This document shows positions 24,339 to 36,705 of a DNA stretch of 64,000 nucleotides, in pieces. A program made the position numbers and the translations under genes. Origin of the DNA: Ganoderma boninense (lineage: Eukaryota; Basidiomycota; Agaricomycetes; Polyporales; Polyporaceae); the NCBI GenBank assembly GCA_002900995.3, contig CM035308.1, forward strand, positions 3,684,089 to 3,748,088, written 5' to 3'. The notes beneath the pieces are model-generated. The model saw only the letters and a list, made by a program, of their open reading frames with translations, ran no database searches and was not told the origin of the DNA. Position 1 is the stretch's first letter, and each line of letters opens with the position of its first letter.

Positions 24339-25400
24339 TCACACTCCGTCCTTCTTCAAGTTTTCCGACCACGACTCGTACTTCTCCACCTCTGCAGTCA
24401 GCTTAGAAAGTTTCTGCTTGAGGTACGCGTGGGCGACTTCGCCGAGCAGGAGGTGTAGCGGAGGCTCCGGCTCGGACGCAAGCCTATAGATCACCTCCAC
24501 CGCCTTGTGGACGTCCCCCGAAGGGGCGTAGCTTCCCCATCCGCCACGCATGCGTGTAGCCGGAAGCTCGGAGCTGCTATACGCAGGTGAGGCGGTGCCC
24601 AGGTTGTCTTGGCTTGTCCCTCGGTATGGAAGCTCGCGGGGTTGATGAGCGTTACCTGTTGAACTCCTTTCAGTGACCTGTCGCTTCGAAGACGGGAGCG
24701 GCAACGATGGTTAGCTTACCTTGATGTTCCACGAGGGATCGAGCTCAGAGGCCAAGGATTCAGTCAGACCCTCAAGCGCTGTAACACAAAGGCATTAGAA
24801 ACGGACAAGCACGCTCATGCGAGGGATCCTCCGCTTACCATGCTTGGACGCGGAGTAATACCCCAGCCCAGGTCCCCCGACCAGCCCCGTAATGGACGAC
24901 ATCTGCAGGAGCCGACCCCCAACGGGATTGTTCATCTCCCTGAAGAACCGCACCGCCTCGCTCGTCACCTTCGCCGCGCCCCAGAAGTTCGTCTCCAACA
25001 TCCGGCGCACCGGACCCTCGTCGACCTCGGACCACGACTCGATCTCGCCCATGGCCGCGACCGCGGCGTTGTTCACGACGACGTCGATGCGGCCGAACGC
25101 GTCCTTGGCCTGCGCGAAGGCGGCGACGATGTCCTGCGGACTGCGTGACGTCGAGCTTGAGCACAAGCAGGCGATCGGGCGGGTACTGCGCGGCGAGTGC
25201 GGTGAGGCCCGGGGATTCGGGGCTGCGGGCGGTGGCGACCGCGATCTCGCCCTTCTTGAGAACGAGCTCGGCGATGGCGCGTCCGAAGCCGGTGGATGCG
25301 CCGGTGACTGCGACGTTTAGGTTGAAGCATCAGCATCGAGACAGGACCGAGGGAGGACGCCGTGCTCACTAAACCAGACTCTGGGAGATGACTTGGTCAT
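24339..25400 (-). CDS. Short-chain dehydrogenase, copy 1, with 1-bp frame break
   Basis: NAD(P)-dependent SDR of the classical type. It begins MTKSSPRVWF at 25400, followed by a short intron, then ITGASTGFGRAIAELVLKKG (cofactor loop), VLKLDVTQ, GRIDVVVNNAA, LETNFWGA and the active-site YSASK in a GLGYYSASKH context. Then come ELDPSWNIKV and a C-terminal segment ending in TGA near 24339. At about 25140 one base too many separates LDVTQ from the next conserved block, PQDIVAAF, shifting the frame. Dropping that base restores the motif order seen in the neighbouring paralogue (26320-27390), which has no intron there. It is either a sequencing or assembly indel or a recent inactivation. Confidence 0.75.
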
Positions 25401-26319
25401 TGGGAGGGCCGAGATGGGCGAGATCAACTCTGTACGTTACGGTGCGGCACTGTGCGTCCGTCTTTATACCTGGCTTGTGCTCCTGTGTTCGGGGCCCGGT
25501 TTTGCTGCACATGATCACTGTAAACGGGGATGAAAACGCGAACGAGAACACGTACTCGTACTGGGTTCCCTTTCATATGGGTCGTCCCGCGCCATGCCTC
25601 TCGACCTCTCGATCTGGGTGGCATGGATCCACTTGTAACTCCGAGCTGTCGTCGTTAATGACAGTTAGCCGAAGTGGGTGCTTTGAATGGCTTGGATGTG
25701 TCGTTCGTGGCTTGTCACTGCGAATTTTCATCCGTATATGATGAAATTCGAGCAGAGGAGCTGATAGCTACTTGATGGAGAGGAGGGGAACCTAGTGATG
25801 TCGGACATGGGCACCACCTATAATCAGCGTGGGCTAAAAGAGACAGACGTCACATTTCGACGGCCAAGTAGAGGGTTCGACTTCGATTCAAAACGTGGCG
25901 TCTTTTACAACCTGCACAACTATAGGTTCAACTCCTTGAATCCTGAGATGACGGTCGAGATAAAAGCTCATCATGACACGACGCCCTTGAAGTAAATTGA
26001 TAAGGTTGCATTTGACGTGATTCATCCTGTCCACGAGCGAACGACGACCTCAGTTTCCTCGGGACATTCATGGACATCACACGGCGAGCGTGCAACAGAA
26101 GCATGCAACATTTCATAGTAAGTTCAATTGCCCATTAGTCACTGCAGCGGTACTGTATATGACGCGACAAGTTCGGACAAATCGGATGAATTAGGAATGT
26201 ATACTGTCGAATAAGGCGGGCGGAAGCATGGCACGTTAGCTTTTCCCTGGCGCTGATCATAAAGTTCAATGCTACGTACCATCATCGCTCTATGGACCCC
26301 GCTCGTGCTCTGCGAACGA
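25401..26319. other. Intergenic; no gene recognised
   Basis: A 0.9-kb interval between the 5' end of SDR copy 1 and the 3' end of SDR copy 2. It presumably holds the promoter of copy 1. Short frames such as plus 25795-25995 show no domain. Confidence 0.4.
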
Positions 26320-27390
26320 TCACTCCTCCAGCCCCTCAGACAGTGCCTCGAACGTGTCGATATTCGCGGCCAAGGCGGCGATCTTCTTCCTCGTAGCGTT
26401 GATAGCGTCCTTGCCCACCAGCACGCGCAGCGGCGGGTCCGGGAGGCATGCGACCTTGTAGAACGCCTCCGCGCTCCGTCGCGCGTCCTTCCACACCGTC
26501 ACCTTGTCCCACCCAGCCTGCGGATATACGTGGTTGGGAGGGCTGGGTTCTGGTTATATGCCGGGTGCTCGGGCGACCAGCTCGCCCTCGGCGCGACTTC
26601 TGTGCGGATCCATCCGGGCTCGATGATAGTCACCTGCCAGCGTTGGGGGATAGAAGGAGAAGATGGCGTGAGCTTCGCGAACGCCCATTGATAATCGGGA
26701 CGGAAGGGGTCCTACCTTGATGTTCCATGCAGGGTCTAGTTCCGCTGCGAGCGTTTCCGAAGCCCCTTCCAACGCTACAGGACAGACCAAGCAGTCAGTC
26801 AACTGGACAGGCGCCTCGTGGAGACGAGCAGCGGACGTACCGAACTTGGCCGCGCAATAGAAGGAGCACGCGGGCATCCCGACGAGTCCTCCGAGCGAGG
26901 ACACCTGGATGAGCCGTCCGCCCGCTCCTGGGGGGTTCGTCTCGCGGAAGCACTTGACGGCCTCCTTCGTGACGCTCACGGCGCCCCAGAAGTTCGTCTC
27001 GAGCAAGTCGCGCGCCGTCGCGTCCTCGATGCCCTCGAACTCCCCGACGTCCGCCTTGCCTGCATTGTTCAGGACGACGTCGATGCGCCCGAACGTGCGT
27101 GCGGCTTCCGCGAAGGCATCCACGACTTGGACTGCACGGGTGACGTCGAGAGGCAGAACGAGGAGACGGTCCTTGGGGTATCGTTTTGTACTAGGTCGTC
27201 CAAGGTAGAGGGCCGGCGGGCCGTGCCGACAACGATATCGCCCTTCTCGAGGGCCACCTCGGCTACTGCCCGACCTAGACCCGTAGAGGTTCCCTGTGAC
27301 TGCAAGGCGGCGAGAGGTGAGACTAAGCATGGTACAACGCGGAAAGGGGGACAACGTACTGAACCAGACCCTAGGGGCAAAGTTAGACAT
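26320..27390 (-). CDS. Short-chain dehydrogenase, copy 2, with two compensating frame breaks
   Basis: Tandem paralogue of the gene at 24339-25400. It opens MSNFAPRVWF, then a short intron. The conserved blocks LPLDVTR, GRIDVVLNNAG, LETNFWGAVSVTKEA, SFYCAAKF (YxxxK active site), LAAELDPAWNIK and the tail ending ALSEGLEE (stop at 26320) are present. Near 27292-27294 one extra base (in a CCC run) shifts the frame within the TGTSTGLGRA cofactor loop. A second break at the TTTT run 27183-27186 restores it. About 36 residues, including the glycine-rich loop, are therefore read out of frame while the overall ORF stays open. The hidden correct frame (TSTGLGRAVAEVALEKGDIV) is perfectly readable, so homopolymer sequencing error is the simplest explanation. 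Confidence 0.75.
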
Positions 27391-28183
27391 GATGATTGAG
27401 GTTGCTGGATGGGCTGGATGGGAGAGGTGATTGTGTCTGGTATCTGCCCTCTCCTTGCGCCCCATCCTCGATATATAACCTGTAAAATAGCGCTCGAGGA
27501 AGGTAAGCAGGACCGTCAAAAACTCAACTTCGCGCTACGCATGGGGTCAAGCCGCCGCTTGGTCAACGGTTCCAATCCAGCGCCCGGTCATTGTACGGGA
27601 TCTTGTGACGTCATCAGGGAACCTAAGGTAATGATACCAGCGATGAACTGGGACAAGACGCCGGAACGGAATGTTGAGGTCGGTGGAAGTTCGTTCAGCG
27701 CCCGTCAGGCCTCAGCAATCCGATCCTGAAGTGGCAAACCATTAGCATTGACGTCACGATGCTGCGAGAAACTAGCGCTAGAACTGTACCACTCACCTAC
27801 AAGGCATCTATGGGTCCAAGAAGAGCACCTCGGGGATAGAAGTGAGAGGGACAGTTGCCGCTGGCAGGAGGGAAGGCATCGGTGCGGCGAGTATGGAAGT
27901 ATGGGTTAGAGGTGGATTACGCAATACGATACAATATGTTTTTTTACAAGATACAAGTTATTGCCAAGACTGAAAGAGAGGGTTGTCGCGAAACGATAGT
28001 AGCATGGAGCGGAAGAGGATTCGCAGAGTCGCGTGCTAGGGATACATCAAGGAGAGCAGAGAAGGATGCAGTCTTCGAAAAGGAATGTGATTTATGTCCG
28101 ATTGTCCTGACAGATATCGAAGTCAGTATGAGAAAGTAGCCAAGCGAGATACTCACGTTGAGGACATCACTGGATAATTAATA
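27391..28183. other. Intergenic; no gene recognised
   Basis: An interval of about 0.8 kb between SDR copy 2 and the 3' end of the F-box-like gene. A 94-codon plus-strand frame at 27855-28139 lacks any recognisable feature. Confidence 0.4.
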
Positions 28184-29379
28184 TCAAACCTCGCGCCAGA
28201 GGTTTTCGGTCGTTCCGTCTTCGTCGTACACCACCGCGTGGTCGACCACCCTCACGAGATGTCTCTCGAATTCGTGAACGAACACCACCGTGGACACGGA
28301 GGGGCAGTAGAGCAGAAGCTCGAACGTCAGCGCACGGAGCGCCGCGAAGTGCGTCGGCGGAGGATCCCACTCGGAGACGTCGACCTCGAGGCACCGCAGG
28401 TGACGCAATCGCATGAGCATCCCATAGAACTCTAATCGCTGACGGCCCCATCAGCAGCCTGCCCAGCCTTCGAAGAAGACGCACCCTGACCTACCTGGCG
28501 ACCGTCCACGGGGAAGACGAGCGTGCCGACGTACCGGAGATCCGCGCACAGCGCCCCATCCGCCGTGAGGCTCGCGAGCAGCTCGAGCGTGAACGCCGAG
28601 GTGTACGACGAGTCGGCGATGTCCAGCGCGCGGAGCCGCTTGCGCGAGCGGCGCAGCGCGGCGACGATCGCACGCAGCTCCTCGCGCTTCTCCTCGAGCT
28701 TGCTGTGCGTGAAACACGTTTTGACGCGCACCACGGGGCGGCCTGGGACCAGGGACACGGCGGCTTCGGCGAAGGTGCACTCAAGCACCGCGAGCTTCGG
28801 TAGGAAGCCCGCGCTCGCGGGCAGGATGGGCGGCGCCATCTCGTCTGGGGCGGGCTCGCGGTAGTCGGCGAGGAAGAGGTTGGAGAGGTGCGACTGTGTG
28901 GAGAGGAAGGCGGCGAGATGGTCGTCCCAGATGAGATCGGAGTGGAATGTTTTGAGTTGGAACGTGCATCCGTCGAGGATCCATGCCTTGTCAGGCTGAT
29001 CTCCGTGGGTGAAGTAGAGGTTGAGGAACCGGAGACGTGTCGTTCGCACGAGTGCTTGGTGAAGGACCTGCCAGTAGTTGCTGTCCGGCTCGCTCTCCGA
29101 TTCCTCCTCCTCATCCCCGTTCCCATCCTCTTCCTCGCTATCCTCATCTTCTCCGTAGACCGAGAGGGCGACGACGAGCATGGCAACACGGGGAGTGCGG
29201 CGGAGGACGTCGCAGACGACGATTGTTCTGTTGTGTCCCCTGACGTCGAGCGTATTGTAGATTGCCCGTTCAGCCGCGGTCTGGAATTGTTTGGAAACTG
29301 TCGAAAGAGCAACAAGGGTCGATCTTGAGCTGGCGGCATATTTGGCGATGAGGCTACATGCGTCGGGAGGCAAGGCCAT
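28184..29379 (-). CDS. F-box-like protein (378 aa)
   Basis: Probable ubiquitin-ligase adaptor typical of agaricomycetes. Two exons, 29379-28491 and 28431-28184 (1137 nt in frame), join DGRQV to EFYGMLMRL. The first ~50 residues (MALPPDACSLIAKYAASSRS... then KQFQTAAERAIYNTLDV) resemble a degenerate F-box. An acidic run (EDEDSEEEDGNGDEEEESES) follows at about residues 80-100. The rest is leucine-rich with irregular repeats, as in F-box/LRR-like proteins. The start is the ATG before ALPPD; upstream in-frame sequence has no other ATG. No frame break seen. The substrate is unknown. Confidence 0.75.
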
Positions 29380-30605
29380 GAACACGAAGACGCAGCCTAC
29401 GTCTCTGTCAGCATCTCGTCAACAAAATATAAGTATAGCGAAGCATTGCACCTCTGGACCGCACAGCTCTTGATGGCCCCAGTTAGGCGGTGTGAGAATA
29501 TAGGAGGCTATAGAATAGAACGTATCAGCGCACGTACACTCGTAGACCCGCGAACCCCCCTACCTCTTGTAGGATCTCAGGACCTCGGGGGAGTCGTCAA
29601 TATCGTGGGGAATCTGTGCCGCGTTAGCTGCAAGCCGCGAAGTCTTGTCCAAGTGACTTGCCGTAAGGTAGGTTCGAAGTCAGCCGCAGTACGGGCACAT
29701 GTAAGGGGTATGGGGTATGTCAGACGCGAGCCACGTCCACAAAACACGTTTAAGTCCCAAGTGGGGTATGGGCCCTGTGTAACGATAGGGAATGGATGCC
29801 TCTCGTCAGCTGCCGTGGGGATCTGCATCACGATGGAGATGAAAAACATACCTCTCCTGCCACGTCCGGGTTATGGTCGGCAGAACGGGGAGCAGCGGCT
29901 CCGCACCCGAGCACAGTCGCAGGGGAAACAGACTAAGGGAGTCGCGAGATCTGGCCACACCGAAGGACCCTGACCGCGCCTTTTATTCATTCCGTGGTGC
30001 CGTGGCCGGCATAGCAGGTCGCCGCCGCGAGGGGGAGCATCATCGCTGGAGTTATACCGGCGAGCCGATTGACATCAGCGATGATTGTTGGCTTGGTGCA
30101 GTGCGAAAGCGCGGAACGGAAGAGGGCTCGACGTGCGTTCGCGCTGCCCGACTAGAACTCGCGTTCCTTCCCCTTCGGCGAAGCGGAAGGTACACCCCTC
30201 CCGGACGCTTTCGTCTATTCTGGGGCCCGGGTGTGGGGGGCACGTCAGCCTCGTGGCTCTCGCGTGCTCTCGGACTGCTCGGTGCCCCCGGCCAGCCCGG
30301 CTGCAGATGGAGACGAACTTGTGTTCCTGGAGCCTCGTAATCTCTATCTCGTCGGCGTCCGTTGCTATGCGTGCACAAATGTCAGTACCCGCAGGCGGAG
30401 AGTTGTGGGGTGCGCTCACGAACATTACTTATGCTCGAGAAAACCTTCTCAGGTGGTCTGGAAGCTCGACGAAGCCCCGATGGCGACAAACCTTCTCATC
30501 TCGCGGCTGGACGCTGTCGGCCGCCAGACGAAGCCCTGGGAAGATGCGAACGTATCCCTCTATACAGATGCCGAGGACTCCATAACGGATTCAGCGATAT
30601 TTTCC
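29380..30605. other. Intergenic; no gene recognised
   Basis: About 1.2 kb with several overlapping GC-rich frames (30052-30425 minus, 30085-30585 plus) and no recognised domain. I cannot tell decayed coding sequence from chance here. Confidence 0.35.
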
Positions 30606-30992
30606 TCAAGCTGGAAGTTTCTCCGGGGTGACGACCTGGAAGAGCCTCGTCTGCGATTTCGGCCCCGACGTAAAAGCAGCGAGCGTTGTAAAGGGACGTC
30701 GATTGTACAAACGAGCCTCATGAAGCAACCCCCGGACGCGACGACTTGGCGAAGATTTAAGGTAACCAACGAGAACATGGGAGTGGATAAGCGAACGTAC
30801 CGAAGTATCTCCTTTGGCAGGGCTAGATGCGCAGTCGGCGATTCCCTCGTATAGCTCCAGAGACGCGGGCATGCCGACAATACGGAGAGTCTTGAATGAG
30901 GGCCACACTGTCATCTGAAGATTCTCGACGCCTGCTAGGAAATCGGAGAGCCTGTGGGATGGAGCTTCTACGCCTGTGCGCGGAACCCTTTT
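30606..30992 (-). pseudogene. Possible F-box/LRR-like gene fragment
   Basis: A minus-strand reading gives LSDFLAGVENLQ then MTVWPSFKTLRIVGMPASLE, the style of leucine-rich segments in fungal F-box-like proteins. The reading continues about 75 residues further to a stop at 30606, becoming less convincing. No F-box or clear exon structure is visible around it. It may be a relic or the edge of a gene I cannot assemble. Confidence 0.3.
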
Positions 30993-32895
30993 CCGATTCC
31001 CATGTGGACAGCGAGATCCCGCATCTACGGGGAAGCTTGAAGGGAGTTTGCGCTCCGCCGCCGTCCGACGAGTCGATGGTTTTCACCTCGTGCGAGGGCC
31101 TATGTGGGTGCGGTAGTCAGTCTGACAAGCTTTTGCTCGAGGGCGCCGCAAACAGAGTTTTCTACACACGGGTGGGACACGGCTGTACCTCGCTCCCTCC
31201 CATCTTCCTGAGAGGTTCTATTCGATTGAGGCTGAAACATGGAAGTGGCCGCCTGCGAAGGACGAGTTCATCATCTGTACATATCCAAATTCGAATAATT
31301 CGCGTACCTTTCCTTGAAAGCCACAGCAAATGTGGTCAAAAAGATTCGAGATCAAGGATAGGACTCTCGCGCTAACACCCATCCCACTCCGAGCCTAGGC
31401 AATGGAAGCGTTCAAAAAACAAGCGTTCGAGGCGATGATGGAGGCCACGTAGCACCATGATCAGCCAGGCTCTCCTTTGGTATCGACATAAGTAGCTCTC
31501 ACCTTCAGTATATCAAAACAAAGCTGTAGCGTTTCATTCATGATGGTAATCTAGAGCAGCCTGGTCACAGTCGTTGAATGTTGACCGTGCGGAATCGAGA
31601 GCACCTGCAAATCTGCGGGCCGAGGGTGTGATAGCTACGTGACGCAGTGACGTCACAGCTCACGCAGCTCTGGCCCGGCAAGCGAACGCCAGTCATCATC
31701 TTGTTCCCGTGTTTCTGTCCTCTTGCGGCCTGTCTTGATTCTTGACAGTCAACTCTACCTGGTCGAAGGCATCCTCGCGAAGCTCTTAGTTCCCGAGATA
31801 CAAGACTCGTTCGCACGCATAGCCAGGTGGCAGGTATTTTCGGTAGGGTGCGTCTCGCCGGACGGTTGGACTGAACTTCAAATTTTGTTTCTAACTGTTA
31901 CATGTTTTGCAAGGCACTCAAGGGCTTGCAATATTTTAAGAGCATTATATGCGTGGCGATTGTCAAACGGGACGCTGTCAAACACACTTCGTGGTGGCCA
32001 CTCTCCCTGCAGATCCGGCATGCGCTGTATACGCAGGCTGGAGAGCCCCGTTCCAATCTCCAGCCGAGTGAACTAATATATGCGCATCGAATGCACGGTG
32101 CGTCCTTAGTCGTGAGACTCCAAGGTACCTGCGAAGCGAGGAAGCCATCGTCGGACAGAATGAACTCATCATTGAAGTTGGGGGCGGTGGTGTCGAGGCA
32201 TATCGACGGTTCCATGGCACGGTCGAGGGCCCGGCGGTGAGTGAAGCAGTTGGACTGTCCAAATTCTTCGCCGCATCGTTGCTGGTGGATGTTGGGAGAG
32301 GTAACCTACATTCACGGGCGAATGGCGGCCCATCCACGGTCTACCGTGAGACGACTTCCGGACAAGCCATACAGTCAGAAACCCCCGTGCGATCACGAGA
32401 GCTTTCCGTCCACAGAAACACTGCTGTGCCGGCAAACACTTGAGGCTCCGCCAAGAATCCCGGAGCGTATAGATTTCGGAGGCTGTTCGATGTAGCTCTG
32501 CCAGGACCCTCCCCCATTCATCTATCAAGTTCCACTCGTGCGCTCTTGCTTTGTACATCATGTTTACTGCTTCTGAATAACGCACCTTGCAGACAAGCGG
32601 TGAAGTGTTGTCATAGGAACAAACTGAGGTTCTTTAACCTTGTGGCGTTTATTGTGGCTAGCGGTGAGCAGTGAATTCGAAAGATGCAGTAATTCCGCAG
32701 CGCCATGCGAGTCCTAGAGGCACCGACCCCCAAATCCTCGTCATTGGGTAACCGGAGTACGAAAGACTCCCAAGCAGCGACGGCCATCATCGATTCTATC
32801 TCCGTTCATCCCCACTGGACTCGGTGCGTCATTGTTCATCTCCACACCGCACGCATTTAAGGATATATGGACACAGTGTCTTCCAGTTCATGTCG
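30993..32895. other. Intergenic; no gene recognised
   Basis: Nearly 1.9 kb without a supported gene. The longest minus frame (32169-32585, about 138 codons) starts MRYSEAVNMMYKARAHEWNL and has a plausible start but no domain that I recognise. Confidence 0.35.
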
Positions 32896-34461
32896 TCACG
32901 CAGCAGCCTGCCCCTCTGCGGCCTGAGCCGCCGCCACGGTGTCTCGCTGCCCCGCAGGCCCGACGCGGGCATGGATCCAGATACGCCAGTACACGACGTC
33001 CATCGCGGGCTCGTTCCCGTACGTCTGCACCGTCTGCTCGAACGCCGTTGGTCCCTCCCACCGCATCCGCAGCGGGTGGCCCGTCACCCAGAACACCGGC
33101 GTCGCGTCGTCCTCCGGATAGCTGAAATAGCTCAAGCGGTTCCGCTGCCGCCTCGCGAGGAAGAGCGCGTCGTCGACGAGCTCGCCGCCCTCCCCGACCA
33201 GATACTCCGCCGCGCCCTGCTCGATCATCTCGTGCGTGTCGGGGAGGGACAGGACGCGGTCCGCCATTACGTAGCTCTCGGCGTGCGACCACTGGCTCCA
33301 GTTCGCCTCGTAGATGATCTTGAGCGTCGCGTCGAGCGCGCTGTCGCGGAGCACCTTGAGCATCACGCCGTCCGACGCCTTGAGGCGCGGCTCGAGGGCG
33401 CGCAGCGCGGCCTTGGCAGCCTCCTTGTCCTCTTCGCCGTCGGACTCGTAGGATGCCGCGAGCGGGTACTGGTGTCGGAGGCCGAACATGAGGTGACCGC
33501 CTGTCGGCAGGAACGACTCGTCTTGGAGCGCGGCTTGGAGCGCTGCCTTGAACGACAGTTCGTTTGTCGAGATCTGGTTGAGCTCAGGCGGAGGCTTGGA
33601 CTCATCGGGGACGTAGTAGAGGTTGTAGGTGATCGTCACACGGTGCCCGGAGGTGACCGGCATGACCTCGTGCTCGACGTCGCTGAAGAACGCGATGTAC
33701 GCGATGGAGGGCTGCGCCTGCTGGGCGAGCAGGGCAGACGAGTCGAACGTCCACTCCAACGTCTCTCCTTTTTTACGGCCAGGGGCGCGGAGCTTGAGCG
33801 CGCCTCCCTCGTGCGGGGTGGGGAAGACGATGACGAGGGAGCCGAACATGAGTTCGCTGCGAGGCGTGTCGACATGCGGTTTGAAGAACGCGTCCTTGCC
33901 TGAGGTTCGACCCCGATGAGTCCGAGATTGGTTTCAAACTGGAGTAGACGGACGCACCATACACATTCAGCTTGTAAAGCTCGATGTTGATGTCCTCGGA
34001 CTGCACTTCCTTGGGGTTTTCGATAAGCAATTCAGTGCGGATGGCGTTCACGAGGCTCGGGCTTCCGCGCATCGAACGCGACCGCGAAGTCCTTATTGTC
34101 GAGCTTTCCCGCCTTACGATAAGTCTCATCGTATACATCCTCACCGGCGACGCCGAACCTAGCCGGGGAACAGGTGTCCGCTAGATGCTGTAGCTGCAAA
34201 GCTGACGCGGTGGAGAGATTGATGCGACTTGATTGTTGAAGTGGGAGTGCCGCGAATCAGCGGGGCCATTTGTATCTGAGCCACGGCGGCGAAACTCAAC
34301 TCACTGGACATTTCCCTCCGGTCCGTAGAAAAGGGTGAAGTTTGTGTCAGGCAAGGCGAGGGTACCTTGGCAGTAGGGCGGTTTTGCGACGATGCTGGAC
34401 TTCATGTATTGGAGATGTTTCGGCCAGCGAAGTGGTGGCTCCTCATTTTCGTTTTGCATGG
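32896..34461 (-). CDS. Fe(II)/2-oxoglutarate dioxygenase paralogue B (P4Hc-like), 1-bp frame break
   Basis: Putative oxygenase with the prolyl-4-hydroxylase-type double-stranded beta-helix. The protein starts MQNENEEPPLRWPKHLQYMK at 34461, then SSIVAKPPYCQGTLALP. Exon 2 has GVAGEDVYDETYRKAGKLDN. Exon 3 has the HxD motif in KPHVDTPRSELMFGSLV, and EHEVMPVTSGHRVTITYNLY with the distal His and the 2OG-binding Arg. The C-terminal ~200 residues are family-specific: ISTNELSF, MFGLRHQYPL, ALEPRLKASDGVMLKVL, FWVTGHPLR, QTYGNEPAMDVVYWRIWI. At about 34064-34070 one base appears missing between AFDAR and SLVNAIRTELL, breaking exon 2. The rest is intact. It lies tail to head with copy C. Confidence 0.75.
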
Positions 34462-35134
34462 CGAGATTTGAGGGTGTTTCTGCTAGGGGGTGGGTGGTTG
34501 GAGACTCGGAGGCGTTGAGAACTACTTAGGATGGGAGTGTTGATCCGCCATTTATATTCCAAGGACATGCGGCGTCCTGTCACTGCAGCCTAAGCGATCG
34601 ATCGCCAGTCCGAGTCATGGTTAGTGAATGTTTTTGTTCCACGGGAAAGGCAACAGTTGCTAAAACGGTATGGAGCCTAACTCCAACGCAATACGTACGT
34701 ACGGCCGCTGCTCATCATGATCAAGGCAAAATGATTTTGAGCCGATTTCAGATCATGGTTTTAAGCGGCAACGTGAGGGAAGAATATGTCCCTGAGCACA
34801 CTGTATCCTTATGTCGAGACTGAACATGACGGCCACTGGTGGAGACTCGAAGAAGAGGGGAGATTGGGGGCATGTGAGAGAGCATCAGAGCATGCGACTT
34901 GAGTCTCAGGCTTTCACGAAATCAAATAGTACGTCATATGTAGTACTAATCGACCTTGGTCGGCAGCTAGATTTACTCGTTATAGTTTGCCATTGAATTT
35001 TTCTTTAAGCTTGCGGCGGCACGGTACCCGACTCGAAACAGTGTAGAGAGAGTAAGTACTCTATTTTATTCTGCAACTGACAAATGCTATGGACACATCT
35101 TTTTGAGAACTGGAAGCGTCCTACCTAGAAGGAG
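34462..35134. other. Intergenic; no gene recognised
   Basis: Spacer of about 0.67 kb between dioxygenase copies B and C, AT-richer than its surroundings. It presumably includes the promoter of copy B and the 3' flank of copy C. No gene seen. Confidence 0.45.
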
Positions 35135-36705
35135 TCAAAACATATGAAGCGTAGCCGTCTCTCGCTGCCCAGCGGGCCCAACGCGCACAAAAACCCAGAC
35201 ACTCCAGTACACGACGCCAAGTGCTGACTCGTTTCCGTATGTCGCGAACTTCTCCTTGAAGCCCTTTCCCAACCGCAAGCGCGGGTCGTCCACCCAGTAC
35301 ACTGGCATGCCGTGAGTCTCCCGTCGATACCACTCGGTCTGGCCGTGCTTGGCCTGCCGCTCCATGAAGACTAGCGCGTCCTCAACGAGCTGGCCACCCT
35401 GCTCGGCCATGTACTCACAGGCGTACATACCGATACCATACCGCGTCGTAGGCATAGGCAGCACACTCTCCGCCATCACGTAGCTATCTACCTTGTCAGG
35501 GTTATCTCCGTCGGATGCTTCGTGGATGATCTTGAGCGACGCGTCGAGTGCGCACTCACGGAGTACCTTGAGTATGACGCCGTCCGAAGCTTTGAGGCGC
35601 GGCTCGAGTGCCCGCAGGGCCGTCTTGGCCGCCTCCATGGCCTGCGCCTTCTCGGCCCGGGCCGCCTCGTCTCGGGGGACCGTACGGCTCACAGCAGTAC
35701 GTTGCGAGCGGGTACTGGTGCTTGAGGCCGAACATCAGGTTTCCACCTGTCGGGAGGAAGGACTGATCCTCCAAGGCGGCTTGGAGAGCGCTTCTGAACG
35801 ACTGTTCATTCGTGGAAATCGGGGTGAGCTTTTCCGGCAGCTTGTCCTCGTCGGGGACGTAGTAGAGGTTGTATGTGATCGTGGCGCGGTGCCCTGAGGT
35901 CACTGGCATCACTTCATGTTCAACGTCGCTGAAGAAAGCGACGTAGGCGATGGATGGGTGCTCCTGTTGTGCGAGCAGGGCAGACGAGTCGAACGTCCAC
36001 TCGGACGTTTCTCCCTCCCCATTTCCAGCGGCGCGTCGGAGCTTGAGAGCACCCCCTTCATGTGGGGTTGGAAAGACAATGACGAGAGAACCGAACATGA
36101 GCTCGCTGCGTGGGGTGTCGACATGTGCTTTGAAAAACGCGTCCTTCCCTGTGTTTCGATGCCTGCCATCAGCCATCAATAATAGGAATGGTATCTGTGA
36201 ACGGACCATAAACATTCAATTTGTAGAGCTCGATGTTGACATCTTCGGATTTAACCTTCTTTGGGTTCTCAACCAGAAGTTCGGTGCGGATGACGTCGAC
36301 TAAGCCCGACCGGCTCGCATCGAACGTAGTCGCGAAGTCCTCGCAGTCGAGCTTGCCTGCCTTGCGGTACGTCTTATCATGGATCTTTTGTCCACCGATG
36401 CCGAACGTGGCTGGAGCACACGCGTCTGCTAGATATTGCAGCTCGACAGCAGATGCACGAGAGAGATTGATACGCCTTGACAGACGGTCCCATATATGAG
36501 TATAAAACTCATGTCCCACAGAATATACCGCTCACCGCGCATTTCCCTCCTTGCCATAGAAGAGTTTAAAGTCGTTTTGTGGCAAGGCGAGGGTGCCTTG
36601 GCAGTATGGAGGCTTTGCGACGATGCTGGACTTGATATGCTGAAGTTGCTCAGGCTGACGAAACGCCTTCTGTTCGATGTCATGTTGAACGTTCGCTATG
36701 ACCAT
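35135..36705 (-). CDS. Fe(II)/2-oxoglutarate dioxygenase paralogue C (P4Hc-like), frame break in linker
   Basis: Same family and exon layout as copy B. The start at 36705 reads MVIANVQHDIEQKAF, then SSIVAKPPYCQGTLALP. Exon 2 has FGIGGQKIHDKTYRKAGKL. Exon 3 holds KAHVDTPRSELMFGSLV and EHEVMPVTSGHRATITYNL, so the metal ligands and the Arg are kept. STNEQSFRSALQAALEDQ and MFGLKHQYPLAT follow. Near 35690 the frame shifts inside the linker that varies most among copies, then resumes with DEAARAEKAQ and ALEPRLKASDGVILKVL to the stop at 35135. The only intron-like GT-AG pair there would give an implausible 22-nt intron, so an indel is more likely. Confidence 0.75.
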
